A stretch of DNA of 64,000 nt from Primulina eburnea (taxonomy: Eukaryota; Streptophyta; Magnoliopsida; Lamiales; Gesneriaceae). The DNA is taken from NCBI RefSeq assembly GCF_022965805.1, contig NC_133101.1, positions 13,797,054 to 13,861,053 of the forward strand, given 5' to 3'. This document shows, piece after piece, positions 12,276-24,800 of the stretch. Both the position numbers and the translations under genes were made by a program. Below the pieces are notes generated by a model, which made no database searches, had not been told where the DNA came from, and saw only the letters and a list, made by a program, of their open reading frames with translations. How positions within the stretch are numbered: the stretch's first letter is position 1; each line of letters opens with the position of its first letter.

Positions 12276-13779
12276 AAAACTCACCGAATAACTCTGGGTA
12301 ACGATCTCTCATCTCCGGCTCAGACTCCCACGTGGCTTCCTCCTCAGAATGGTTGAGCCATTTGACTTTGACTCGCTTAACAAGCTTGTTCCGAAGCTTC
12401 TTCTCCTGCCTGTCTAAGATCTGCACTGGTCTCTCCTCATAAGACAGGTTCGGAGTAAGTTGCAAAGGCTGGAAATTCAGCACATGCGAAGGATTTGCCA
12501 TGTACTTCCTCAGCATGGAGACGTGAAAGACATTGTGTACTCCGGCCAGATTCGGCGGAAGAGCCACACGATACGCTAGCGTCCCAACTCTGTCGAGGAT
12601 CTCAAACGGTCCAATGAATCTCGGACTGAGCTTCCCTTTCTTGCCAAAGCTCATGACACCCTTCATAGGTGCCACTTTCACAAAGACATGATCGCCCACT
12701 GCAAACTCTAAATCTCTCCTCCGCTGATCGGCATAACTCTTCTGTCGGCTCTGAGCGGTCCTCATCCTATCACGGATCTTGACTACTACATCTGCTGCCT
12801 GCTGAACAATCTCGGGACCCAACTCTGCCCTCTCTCCTACTTCATCCCAATGAACAGGGGATCTGCACTTGTGGCCATACAATGCTTCATACGGTGCCAT
12901 ACCAATAGAAGACTGGAAGCTGTTGTTATAGGTGAACTCTACCAATGGCAAGTTCGCCTCCCAACTCCCAGAAAAATCAATGACGCAAGCACGAAGAATA
13001 TCCTCCAAAATCTGAATAACTCGCTCCGACTGCCCATCTGTCTGCGGATGGAAAGCTGTGCTAAACAGCAACTTAGTACCCAAAGTCGAATGCAAACTCT
13101 TCCAAAACGAGGAAGTGAATCTAGGGTCTCTGTCAGATACGATCGAAACTGGAATACCATGAAGTCGGACTATCTCCCGGTTATACAACTCTGCATACTG
13201 AACCATGGTGAAAGTCGTCTTAATAGGCAAGAAGTGCGCTGATTTGATAAGACGATCTACAATCACCCAGATGGCATTCGATCCTCTGGCTGACTTCGGC
13301 AAACCGGTCACAAAATCCATGGTAATGTTCTCCCACTTCCACTCGGGAATAGGAAGAGGCTTGAGCAAACCTGCTGGTCTCTGATGCTCGGCCTTCACTA
13401 ATTGGCAAGTCAGGCACTCGGATACAAAACGCCTGATGTCCTTCTTCATCCCTGGCAACCAATACAATAGCTGCAGATCTTTGTACATCTTCGTACTCCC
13501 AGGGTGAATAGAGTACGGGGACATGTGGGCCTCTGTTAGAATATCTGCTCGGATAGAACCACTGCTAGGAACCCACATCCTGTCTCGGTATCTCACAATA
13601 CCGTCGGTGACTGTATACAAGACACTGCCCTTGGCTTCATCTCTCGTCTTCCACTGTGCCAATTGCTCATCGGCTGACTGACCACTGCGAATACGGTCAA
13701 GAAGGGAGGACTGAATGGTCAAGGTAGATAGACAGGGAACTCTACCTCGAGGATAAGTCTCGAGATCAAACCTCTGCAT
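12274..13779 (-). pseudogene. E2 pol, integrase and chromodomain-like part
   Basis: A 501-codon frame that encodes the integrase half of pol, which inserts the cDNA copy. It shows the zinc region [11 protein letters not shown] ... CLTCQLVKAEH, catalytic-core motifs ITMDF, SDRDPRF and GQSERV, the [15 protein letters not shown]-terminal domain and a chromodomain-like end (EEATWESEPEMRDRYPELF). It is in the same frame as the RT part upstream and is separated from it only by the TAG at 13804-13806. The Met at 13779 is not a natural start, since in related elements this region is translated as part of one polyprotein. Confidence 0.9.
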
Positions 13780-13803
13780 CTCAGTCTGAAGAGGTCTCTG
13801 AAT

Positions 13804-15618
13804 CTACAAGTGAGCCATCACTGCGACTTTTCTGCTCAGTGCATCTGCAACTACATTAGCCTTACTCGGGTGGTAGCTAATTTCCCAGTCGTAATCTTTC
13901 ACAAGCTCCAACCAACGCCTCTGACGCATGTTCAGCTCCTTCTGCGTAAAGAAATACTTGAGGCTCTTGTGGTCGGTAAAGATCTGGCACTTCTCTCCAT
14001 ACAAATAATGCCTCCAAATCTTCAATGCAAAAACTACGGCGGCCAAGTCTAGATCATGGGTAGGGTAATTCTTCTCGTGGGTTTTCAGCTGTCGAGACGC
14101 ATATGCTATCACCTTCCCATGTTGCATCAAAACTGCACCTAAACCGAGCTTCGAAGCGTCGGTATAAAGGACGAACTCACCGGGCCCTGATGGCATGGCC
14201 AAAACTGGTGCTGAGATAAGAGCTTGCTTCAAAGTATCGAAGCTCTTCTGGCACTCATCGCTCCACACAAACTTCACATTCTTCTTTGTCAATGATGTGA
14301 GTGGAACAGCAATGGAGGAGAATCCCTGGATGAACTTTCTGTAATATCCTGCTAGCCCAAGAAAACTGCGGATTTCGGATGCATTCTGCGGCACAACCCA
14401 ATCTCTGACTGCAGCGACTTTCGCTGGGTCTACCTCAATGCCATTGCTAGAAACAATGTGGCCTAAGAACGCCACCTTCCCTAACCAGAATTCGCAGTTA
14501 CTGAACTTTGCGAATAACTTGTGCTTCCGCAAGGTCTGCAGTACTGTGGTCAGATGTCTGCTGTGATCCTCCTGACTCTTGGAGTAGACGAGAATGTCAT
14601 CTATGAATACTATCACGAACTGGTCGAGATACGGCTGAAATACGCGATTCATGAAATCCATGAAGATCGCTGGCGCATTCGTCAGACCGAACGGCATCAC
14701 AAGGAACTCGTAGTGGCCATAACGAGTCCTGAAAGCTGTCTTGGAAACATCTGCATCTCTCACCCTCAACTGGTGATAACCGGAACGCAGGTCTATCTTA
14801 GAGAAAATCGAAGCTCCCTGCAACTGGTCAAACAGATCCTCAATCCTCGGAAGTGGGTACTTGTTCTTCACTGTATCCCTGTTCAACTCTCGGTAGTCAA
14901 TGCAAAGCCTCATAGAGCCGTCCTTCTTCTTAACAAACAAGACTGGAGCGCCCCATGGAGAAAAGCTCGGGCGAATGAACTCCTTGTCCAGAAGTTCCTG
15001 AATCTGCTTCTTAAGCTCTGCCATCTCTGTTGGTGCTAGTCGGTACGGCGCTTTGGATATCGGAGCCGTACCTGGCATAAGCTCAATGGAGAACTCCACC
15101 TCTCTCTCATGTGGCATACCAGAGACGTCTTTGGGAAAAACGTCTAAGAAATCTCTGACAATCGGAACATCTGAGGCTGACTGGCTGGGTTCCTCGGGGA
15201 CAGATAAAAAGGTCGCTAGAAATGCCCGACACCCTCTAAGCATGAGCTTCCTAGCCTGAACATATGGAATAATGCGCGGTAAAGGAAAGTACCTGTCCGG
15301 CTCAAATAAGAATTGCTCCATCCCAGGCGGTCGGACAAGAACAGATCTCTGCTGGAAGTCTATCAACACTCTGTTCCTCAATAGCCAGTCCATCCCTAGG
15401 ATGATGTCAAATTCTGGCATCGGTAACACGATCATATCCGCATAAACAAGATTACCGTGCAGCTCCATATCTTTATCTCGGATAACATTGGTGGCTGCCA
15501 TCTCCTCGCCTGACGGCAACACTACTGAAAAGGCTATGTCTAGCCCAATGGTCTTGATCTTGAGAAAATTTGCAAAGACCTCCGAAATAAACGAGTGAGT
15601 GGCCCCTGAATCTATCAA
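13804..15618 (-). pseudogene. E2 pol, protease, RT and RNase H part
   Basis: A 604-codon frame with aspartic protease start [10 protein letters not shown] (catalytic D-S-G kept), [12 protein letters not shown] ([27 protein letters not shown]) and RNase H ([14 protein letters not shown] with catalytic Asp kept), ending at [12 protein letters not shown] sequence before a TAG at 13804-13806. The integrase continues in the same frame after the stop. Upstream, the zinc knuckle and protease leader lie in other frames (about 15620-16046), so at least one frameshift separates gag from this region. A Met at 15618 is only the first ATG after the shift. Confidence 0.9.
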
Positions 15619-16042
15619 GACCTTGGTAGCGGAACCAGATATAAAAATTCTCCCTGAAAGATCGGAACTCTAAGTTGAATCCCACTACAAGATCTAAACT
15701 TATAGACATGCAAAGGTCAAGGTTCTTCTAGCTTAATTCCCCCAAAACAAATCTGAGTAGAGCATGCAATCCTATAACAGTTCTAAGTTCAAAAATCTAA
15801 ATCCTGGTTTCCAAAACGCTGAAATTCGAATAATAACTCAATGCTTAAAGGTACCTGCCAACAACATAGTCTCCAGGTTTGTTTCTGCGGCATGGAGAGC
15901 AAAAACTCTGCCTTGAGTAGGCAGATTCCTCTGAGGGCACTGCAGCAACATGTGGTCTGGACTGCCACACTTAAAACACTTTCCTCAGCCAGACTTACAT
16001 GCTCCAGGATGGCGGCGTGAGCACCTGGGACAGACTGGGTGC

Positions 16043-16939
16043 TCAAAAGTTCTCGGGGCTGGGCGCCCCTTGCTGCTGCTGCTGCTGTTGGCCTCTGATT
16101 CTAGGCGGTCCATGAAATGACCTCTTGTTATGCTGCTGATGCTGATGAGGAGGAGGGCGGTGCGGTGCCTGGACTGGGCGCTTGCCCTGGCGATCCCTCT
16201 CGATATCCCGCAGATCCTGCTCTGCGGCTAAGTCTTTGGAGACAGCAATCTCATAAGTAGCAGGGTCAGACACCCTAACATCCCGGCGCAAGATCGGCCG
16301 TAGACCCACCAGGAAATGCATTAACTTAGCTCTGGCATCATTCGCTATCAGGGGCACAAAGTGGCAGCCCCTCTCAAACTTACGGATGAACTCTGTAACC
16401 GTCATATCACCCTGTCTCAGACTCATGAACTCAGTGGTCAACCGGGTGCGCACTTCCTCAGCAAAATATTTGGAGTAGAAAACCTCCGTGAAGCGTGTCC
16501 ATGACAGTGTAGCCAAGGTCAGGGCTACTGCTGCTCCTTCCCACCATAAGCGGGCATCTCCAGTGAACAGATAGGTGGCTCATCTGACTCTGTCGGCATC
16601 TCCCAGCTCCATAAACTCGAAGATGACCTCGAGGGATTTGATCCATCCCTCGGCAATCATGGGGTCAGACGTCCTAGAAAACTCCTTTGGATGCATTTTC
16701 ATGAATCGCTCGTAAACAGCCTCTGGCCCTGTCGGCCTAGTTACCACAGCATTGTTCCCCGCAAACTGTGCGAAGAACTGTGTCATCCCAGCTAGCATCT
16801 GGGCACTCATGTCAGGTGGGGGCGGTGGTGGAGGTGGAGGTGGAGGAGGTGTCTGCCTCTCTTGTCTCTGATCGTCGTCGTCCTCGCGACGGTGCTCGCC
16901 ACCACCTCTCGGGCGTCCTACTTGACGTCTAGAGGGCAT
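16043..16939 (-). pseudogene. E2 gag, broken
   Basis: Gag capsid frame starting at MPSRRQ (ATG 16937-16939), chosen over an ATG at 16984 because E1 gag also begins with a short MPPKRK-like basic segment. It has a 12-Pro run (encoded at about 16818-16853), capsid residues (FSRTSDPMIAEGWI, FTEVFYSKYFAEEVR) and a Gln run near the end. TGA at 16580-16582 interrupts it where Arg is likely, and the frame ends at 16043 just before the zinc knuckle, whose Cys residues (CFKCGSPDHMLLQC) can be read only in another frame near 15940-16010. It is a decayed gag. Confidence 0.85.
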
Positions 16940-17163
16940 ACTGTTCCAACATAACCCATACGTAACTAACATGCATAATTCCATAATTTATTTGAAATGA
17001 ACACTGAAATACTGAAAATCTGGTCGAAATTATTTCATGGAAGCATGCTGTCAAAATAATTCATGCTTTAAATAAAATGCTGAAAAGTAACACTTACAGA
17101 CCGAAGGCGTGACTTCGTGAGCTTCTCGTGGTCAGTAGTAGTGTAACCCTTTACAAGAACATA

Positions 17164-17176
17164 GGCTCTGATACCA
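17164..17176 (-). other. E2 primer binding site (tRNA-Met type)
   Basis: Minus strand TGGTATCAGAGCC lies 2 bases inside the right (5') LTR. It matches initiator tRNA-Met like the E1 and E3 sites. Confidence 0.9.
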
Positions 17177-17178
17177 AC

Positions 17179-20100
17179 TGTGAAGGCCCGAAAATCCTTG
17201 CTTTAAAATTTGCGGAAAATTAAAATTTTTCTTTTAAAATAATTAAAATTGCCTCATTCATAAAATCAACTGATAAATCAAGTTCAATGTTTAAAAATAT
17301 AACAGCGGAAGAAAATAAAGTTTGCCGAAAATAACAAGTTAAAGAATATCCAACAACTGATTAAAATGTTTGAGCATCAAATAAAATGGCAAATGCTGAA
17401 ACTGAGGTCCTCGGGTGCCACTACTGCTGACCCAAGCTGGCTCACTGATCCCCGCCCTCGGCCCTGACCTCATCGGTACCTACAACAATCAAGTCTAGTG
17501 AGCCTAAAGACTCAGCATGCATATATCGCAGGTAACGAGTAAAATCTGAAGTAAAATATGCATGGGATAAAATATCATGTCATGAGGCATGCTGAAAATA
17601 ATCTGCACTGAGCAATTATAATACGTGCATAACTGAACTGAAAATCACAGTAAAAATATTTGCTCCTTGGAGCCCTGTACTGAAATAACTGGTAAAATTT
17701 TCTGTTGAGATTATGGTCTACGCCTGTGGCCCCTGCACTAAGCTGAACTGGTCGGTAACTGGCTATCGGGGAGTATAAACTGTACTGAGCTGGCCGGTCA
17801 CTGGCGACCGGGTGGTACCAAATTGAACTGATCGGTCACTGGCGACCGAATAAAATAATGCTCCCATCATAGTGAATTGACCACAAGCAATATCGCATAA
17901 ATCTCAAAATAAGTATTTTCTATTTTCATGCACGTAAAATAATTAACTGGCATAATGAAAATATCCTGTGTATTTTACCAACTGGATTGGATTGGATCGT
18001 CCCCAGGCTCGCTGCAACCTAACTGCCATGAAAAATATGCAATAGCTTAAACTTGACCAACTATGCAATTTACGTTCAAAAAGTGCGACTCTGACGCCTA
18101 ATGACTTCGTATTTAATCATGACTCCGAACCAACCTGAACCGACACTGAACCGACATATAGTCATGATAAAAATACGCTTAAAACACTGAAATAATGCTC
18201 CTATAATTATTAGGGTCGAAATCTAGGTGAAATGGAGGCCAAAATATGAAACGCTCTTTCGAGAGTCAATTGGGCACATCGCACCGTAAATTCTTGTACG
18301 ACCTCAAAAATGATCCGAATCACAAACGGTCAAAAACACGACCTTCCCAACTTAAAGGGGCACTGTCCAGTCCAAGGCCATAGGCTACAAGCCAACCGAG
18401 AACTCGAACGAGCCACCGAACCGAAACAAAAAGTTGCTGTCCCAAAAATACAGCAACCTTGCTTGCGTCGTTTGCGAGGCTAATGGCCATTGGGGCCTGA
18501 ACCACCAACCAAAACCTCTCCACAACATCCCAAGGAATGATTTGAACCATTTCTAAGGGCCCTAGGCCAGCCACAATCCGCATCACACCAAAACTCAACC
18601 AAAGGGTCCAACCGAGAGCATCTTGTATGCGTGAGGTGTTTATGCTATGATCGATGTCTCGTATCATTCCAGTGGCCATTTGATTGACCATGGCACGATC
18701 TAGACATCTAGGGCATGGTATGAACCGTGGCTAAGGGCCATAGACCAACCAAGATCCATACCAAACCACCATGGCCGAAACCATAAGCTGTCCAACCGAA
18801 GGGGGCCGAGAGGGGAGGGGCTGTTCTTGTTGATTTGATTAAAAACCAATGCACCATGGACCAAGCCACCAAAAGGGCGACTTAGTCACATCATAGACAT
18901 GATAGGGAAGTGATCTAACCATGGCTATAGGCCCTTAGGACAGCCAAGATCAGATCCTTTCCCATGACAGCAAAAAAACTGAAATTTTCGAACACATGAG
19001 AAGCAATGGGAAAGTTGCTGTCATTCTGAATTTTCAGGGAGCATGGGGTTAAACCAATGGACAAACGTGGTCCTAATGCATCCTATTACATGTATATATG
19101 CCGCCTTGGGAGCCTGGAATTGAACCAATCACCTGAAACAACAAAACTCAGAAAAAACGTGAAGCTTGTCATGAAAGGGCCGAAATCTGCATGCATTATT
19201 TTCTGAAAATTCTATGATGTATTTCGGTTTTTGCATGATAAAACTTGATCATGTACTGAAAAATAATTGATAATATGACTTGATTGAGGTTTGAAAGAAA
19301 TCTAGACATGCCTGGTTGCGTTTCGAAATAAAATGAACGAAACGACGACGACGCGACGCGGCGCGGAGGAGGTGGAGCGCTTCTTTCCTTTTTCTTGCTG
19401 TCGATTTCTTTCCCTTTCTTTCTAGCTAAGACTCACGATTTTTAATCTGAAAAGGGCTGCTGTTTTCGGTGATGGAGGAGTGGATTAAGTGGTTAAGGGA
19501 GTGGAGCAGAATGGTGCAAAATATAAGGGCCAAATCAAGACCAAGTCTCCCTAAATTTGAATTTTGAATTGTAGTTGCTATCAAGTCTTCTTGGATGGAT
19601 CTAGAAAAGGTGATGGCCGATTTCCTCAAGCTATCTAGACTAGGATAATGCTTATTAGTTAATTAATTAAGGTTGCTCCATAATTAAAAATATTAGCATG
19701 CTAAAAGATGACAAAGAATTGGTCAAAGGATGAGTTGGCAAATGAATTATTTAAATCAACAAAGGGGTGACCGAAATTACATGCTAGACTAGGATAGGAT
19801 AATGCTAATTAGATCATTAAATGGTGCTAGAAAGATCAAAGAATTATCTAGTAATTAAGGGGAGTAGCCGAAATCTACTAGTAAAAATGTAGGGGAAATA
19901 TTGTTTATTCACTAAATTAATAACTCTTAAAAGCCTCACTAATCCTTTAATTAATTTAGTGAATTAATTCCTTAATTAAGTAACTTAAATGAGCTTATTT
20001 CTTATTCACCTCAAGTAACTTAAATAATTCCTTAAACTTCCTTTTTAACTTAGATGAACTTACTTGCTAGCTAAAATAACTTCTAGAAATATTTCTCAAA

Positions 20101-20302
20101 TCTTAAATTCTATCTCAAAACTCCGACTCCAGTCCGGCCTCACTGAAATAACCGAAATGCTAAAAATCAAACTACTGCACTGAAATAATAAAATAATTAA
20201 CTTCAAAGAAATGCATTAAAATAATCATGCAATGAAGTCAATTTAATTTAAAATACTAGAATTATGCATGACTTATACATAGACTGATTTACGGGTTCTA
20301 CA
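17179..20302 (-). repeat. E2 5' LTR (right copy)
   Basis: Plus-strand ends TGTGAAGGCCCG and GGGTTCTACA, matching 9105-12238 with scattered substitutions and a few short indels (for example a missing CTTGGCTTG near 18465). It is followed by the TSD AGAGG at 20303-20307. Confidence 0.95.
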
Positions 20303-21809
20303 AGAGGTATCACAAGGGGTTTTGTGTGACAAAGTGTGTAGTAGGTGGAGGGATGACAATGGGGTGGAGTTGGGTTTGTTATCTCCATCCTAGTCTTCGA
20401 ATTACATCCCTACCCCTATACTTGTCACGATCTTCGTTTTTTCGGGTTCGGGTTCGGTTCCCATTTCAAAATATTAATGGGGCAACACGGCGTGGGTACA
20501 GGGATTCCCCGTCCCGATCCCCGTTTCGAGTTTTCCCCGTGGGTCTCCAAATCCGTGGGAAAAATTGTCATCTCTAAGTAGGTTTTGGTGTTTAAATTTA
20601 TGGAAAATAACTTTTAAAATCAGCCAATATTGTTTATTTTGAATTTTAGTTTATTAACAGGTTAAATTTTGGTCATTGTACACTAACTATCAGTGTTCGG
20701 TTATTTTGGTTAAATTGCTGATGCGACGCTGAATATATTAACTTTTTTGACATCATAGCAGCATTCTTTTTAATGTTAGTAAATTTTTGGTTCAACTTAA
20801 CAATTTTCAATGTAAGATCAATATTTTTTGTTTCAATGTCACAATTTTCAATATAAAATCAATACTATAAAGATAATTTTATTAACTAAACACATAAACT
20901 AAGCTTTACAATAATGACATTCTATTACAATTAACTATAAAAAATTGATTTTTAAGCATTTTTATTTGCAAAGTGATCAACCAATATTTTATAAATAGAT
21001 TTTTATTAGAACTCATTGATGTTGCGGAATATCACGAACCGGAACCTTCTTGTGCATTCCAAAAACTTCTAAATAGGTGCTCCGTAGAGGTTCAAGCACT
21101 TCTAAAACATTCTCCATATTTCATCAATTAAGAGTTTTCTGTGAAATCTTTTGTGCATAGAATGATCATTTAGAATAGTATAGAATGGAATTAACTAGAA
21201 TAGTGTAGATCTTAGAACCTCCTAGAGAGTTGATATGTATCGCTTTCATTGTAGAAAGCTACTAGTATAAATAGATTAATATAAATAGGGTGAAGCTCTT
21301 ATTGTAAACTACCAAGTTTTCAAGAAATATAGCATTTTCTTTCAAAGTTTTCTAGAAGCATTTTTACTTAAGTCACTTGCACACAAGCACCAAAGGACTT
21401 TATTTATGCAGCTTACATGGGTAAACAGATAAAGTAAATATCATAATTGTACAAAACCGTAAAATATTATTAAAATAAAGATCGTTTTACATTAGAGCCA
21501 ATAAAAACCCAAGCCACAAGTTGGCTCGCTGCACACCTGCTCTAACAAATACAAAATACTAGGAAATTCAAATATCCAACCTTATTTTTCCTACCAATTA
21601 ATAGAATAAACATCCTTCCATGGTAGTTATTATGTATAGGACATATCATTGGATTTTCACAGAAGCACCGCAGAAGGAAAAATTGGAAACACAGACCTGC
21701 TGACGGAGATAGAGGCCTGTCATAAATCATAGATTGTAAGGGGCTGCTGACTGAGGATTTCAGTCGAGAGGGCGGACTTTTAATTGACAATTTTTAAAGA
21801 TGAATTTCG
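20303..21809. other. Inner 3' flank of gene copy A
   Basis: Sequence shared with copies B (35097-35950) and C (47528-48946). It includes a GC-rich segment with many CCCCG/CGGGTTCGG words (about 20440-20575) that resembles a dispersed repeat, AT-rich DNA, and the region 21080-21400 with TATAAATAG-like words. The last part (21480-21809) should be the 3' UTR of the gene. I see no further gene here. Confidence 0.6.
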
Positions 21810-24800
21810 TTATACTGGAGATGGGGAGAGTAAATATTCAGGCTGTAATCTTTGTAGAAGTATCCCACATAAGGGACAACATGGTGAGAAAGATTTTTTG
21901 AAGGCTGAAGATTCGAAAAAAGATTTAAAATTGGAAGGGTATAAAGGCATCGTGAAAAAAATTAGAGTGCCAACTTTGAAGCTCGTCTTTGACAACACAT
22001 GGAAAACCAGGAATATTTAGCAGGGCAAAGTTGCATAGATACAGAACACCGGTGTAGCTTATGGGTTTGATCAACTCCATTTCCATTCTTCACTCCCGAA
22101 CAAATGGCGTATTCTATTGATTCAAATGGCACAATAGCTGGAAAAAAACTGCAATGTTCTTCATATTCAAAACTCTCTCTCCTGTTAATAAAGCAAGAAT
22201 GGAACCAGCCTTCAGCTAATAGATTGATACAGTATCTTAAGATGCTATTCTATGTATGTGTGCATGAATGAACCAAAAGAAGTTCAACAAAGATAAGAAC
22301 ATCATGAATTAAATCAGGACGCCAACAGCCAACATCGCAAAAATTTGTTGGCACATCTGACAGAAGATCTAAAATGGCAGAAAAATATAAACCAACAAGT
22401 CTTTTCCGTAGTTCATTTTCACAGCACAACTGCAACTCCTTCCATACATTTGTCTGTTCCTCTATGGCACTACTGAATCTTTCCAAGTCTTGGTGTTTTC
22501 TACTCTCGCTCACCTCATCATTTTTAAGCACAACATGCCTGATGATTACATTGATGAGGTGCAACTTACGGGTTGAAAGAGTGGGCAAAATTTTAAATGC
22601 CGTAGACAAGAACGTAGTACAAACGCCAAAATTGGATCCAAAATAAGATGTCAACCATTTCTGCAGAATATGCTCTACATAGTTTTGTATCGACTGTTTG
22701 AAAGACACGAGGGCTGCCACAATATCCCAAATGTTCAGAAGCCCACTGAAACTCCCACACAGACTCAGAGACCATAATATGTTTTTTCCCACCAAATTAA
22801 TTCCACCTCAGGGAAACCAGGAAATGATCCCAAATCAATATCAAAACATATATTGGAGGAAGTGTCCAATTGCTGCCCTCCAATCCAAAGGAACTCGATA
22901 GCAGCTTTCTGAGTTCTGTAAAATTACAATAACATTTATTGGTCAATCAAACATAGGTCACTGTTTGAACGGTTAGTTCTTATTGCTTCCATTAAGCTTT
23001 TGACTAAATCATCAAAATTTTCTTTTAAAGAAATGTGGGTGCTTGTTTGTTGCAAGCATCTATCCACATGGCAGTTGCTATTTCATAATTTGTTACTAGA
23101 AAATATAATTTTAAAAGTTCACCTTTCCTGGTACATGGGATTTAATAAATCAGAATCAAATCTTCGAGCCTGCAAATAACAGACACCAAACTTCTTAGAA
23201 CTAGATTTAAGTACATGGTTATCAATGACATCTATTCAGCATAAGGTAAAAGGTGACCAAGTGCAAGAAAAGGATCAAGAAATTCCATTGCTTAGAGTCA
23301 TTTCAGTCAACTAAGCTCCTTTTCCTAGGTATTATTATATGACTACTGTTCCGGAGAGATGAAATTTCGATCTTTCTATTTTCCTCTTTATTTTTATTTT
23401 CAGTAAATTTTCTTTATTTTTGTAAAGGGCAAGAAGCAATATATTGACCAATCTCATCTGAAACATAATATGAGAGAAGTAAAAAATCAATTTTTTGGAT
23501 GGTATGTTATCTAAGAGTTTTCTCAAAATGCTATGAATAGAATTCAGTTTTTTCTTCAAATCTTGAATCGCTACATCGAGTGAGTTTATTATTTTGACTT
23601 AAAATTTGATAAGAGAGAAAAACTAGTACAATATTATGGATAAGTTCATGGAAATTCCAACTATAAGAGAATGGACGGATGGAATATGATACCACAGCAA
23701 TTGCCAAGCTCCCATGAGATACTGCCAGACCAAAGCAAGAATCATATACATATGGAACCTGCAGAGAAAATCTAGAGTCTATTGGAAACAAATATGCAAA
23801 TTTAAGACAGAAGTAAACATGAAAAATTAATGCATACATCCGGGGAGCTATTCAAACCAGGAGTATTTGAAGGAATGTGTATTTCCCTTAGTGCTTTCCC
23901 AACTAAATTCCACGCTTTCATAGAGTTGTCCTGTAATACATGAACTGATCAAATAATCTGGAGGGCTACCAAGCTTTTCAACCTCAAGGCTTTCTGCTTG
24001 AGGCATTACTTGATAACAAAAGCAATTAACATGGATTTTTTAATTTTTAATATATGTTGAACTAACACTCCCTTAATACTAAAATTCATATTTATATCAA
24101 TAAAACACTTCCTTCAATATTTATTACCTGGCTGCAGCTGTACAAGCAGAGTCCATCAAAAGCCCAAGCTAAACCAGTGACCTGATTGTTATTTTACAAG
24201 ATAAATCATATGCCATTCCATATGCCAAAAAAGGTGTTGAGAACTTACAATGTGGTCATGCGCACTATAACAGCCAATTATTTCAAATTCATGGCTGGTC
24301 ATATTCATGGTCCACACTTCAAATGATCCGGATCCTTTACCAATAGCCAGGAACAAATTTAGTGGTGTTTGCAGGGGGCAGTAAATGAAAGTATGGAGAC
24401 AGGTGCTGAATCAACAGTAATAACCTAATTACACGAGCAATCACAAGTTCCAAAATAAGATATAATCAAAGTAGCTGGTCTAAATTTTGAAAGGATAAGT
24501 AGCAGACTTTTAGCAGGATATGCTGACCTCCCTCAGCAAAGAAAATTAAGCATGAACAGTTTCAGATGACTTCAGCAGTTCCTTAATATTCACCTGCCAA
24601 ATCTTCACTCTATAAACAAAAAGAAGAGGAAAGTCACAAAATTAAATGTTATAATCAAATAAAAGATAAACCTTATATGTATGTGTGTGTATAATTCAGT
24701 AGTTCTAACCCATGTCAAGCAAATTTGCTAGACTTTTGGCTTCGAAAACAGAAAAAGGTTAATTAGTTACTCACCTCCCATTAAAACTTCCCGTCGCTAA

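Larger units (their letters stand above)
9105..20302 (-). mobile_element. E2: Ty3/gypsy chromovirus-like element with >3 kb LTRs
   Basis: Minus-strand element of 11198 bp bounded by LTRs of 3134 and 3124 bp and by the 5-bp TSD AGAGG. It contains a tRNA-Met type PBS at 17164-17176, gag (16043-16939), a broken zinc-knuckle/protease junction, pol in two frames separated by one stop, a hairpin and polypurine tract (12239-12275). The LTRs look very similar by eye, which suggests recent insertion, yet the coding region has several disabling changes. It interrupts the 3' flank of gene copy A. Confidence 0.96.

Noticed and set aside
16818..16853. GGT/GGA microsatellite
   Set aside because: It is the codon run for the poly-Pro segment of E2 gag, not an independent repeat.
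21020..21400. Possible small LTR or solo LTR in the 3' flank of copies A and C, starting TGTTGCGG with TATAAATAG-like words
   Set aside because: I could not find matching ends or a target site duplication, and the same sequence is in all gene copies.
22250..22795. Single 181-codon gene on the minus strand
   Set aside because: It is exon 14 of copy A read in one frame. It is part of a spliced gene and is frameshifted at its start.
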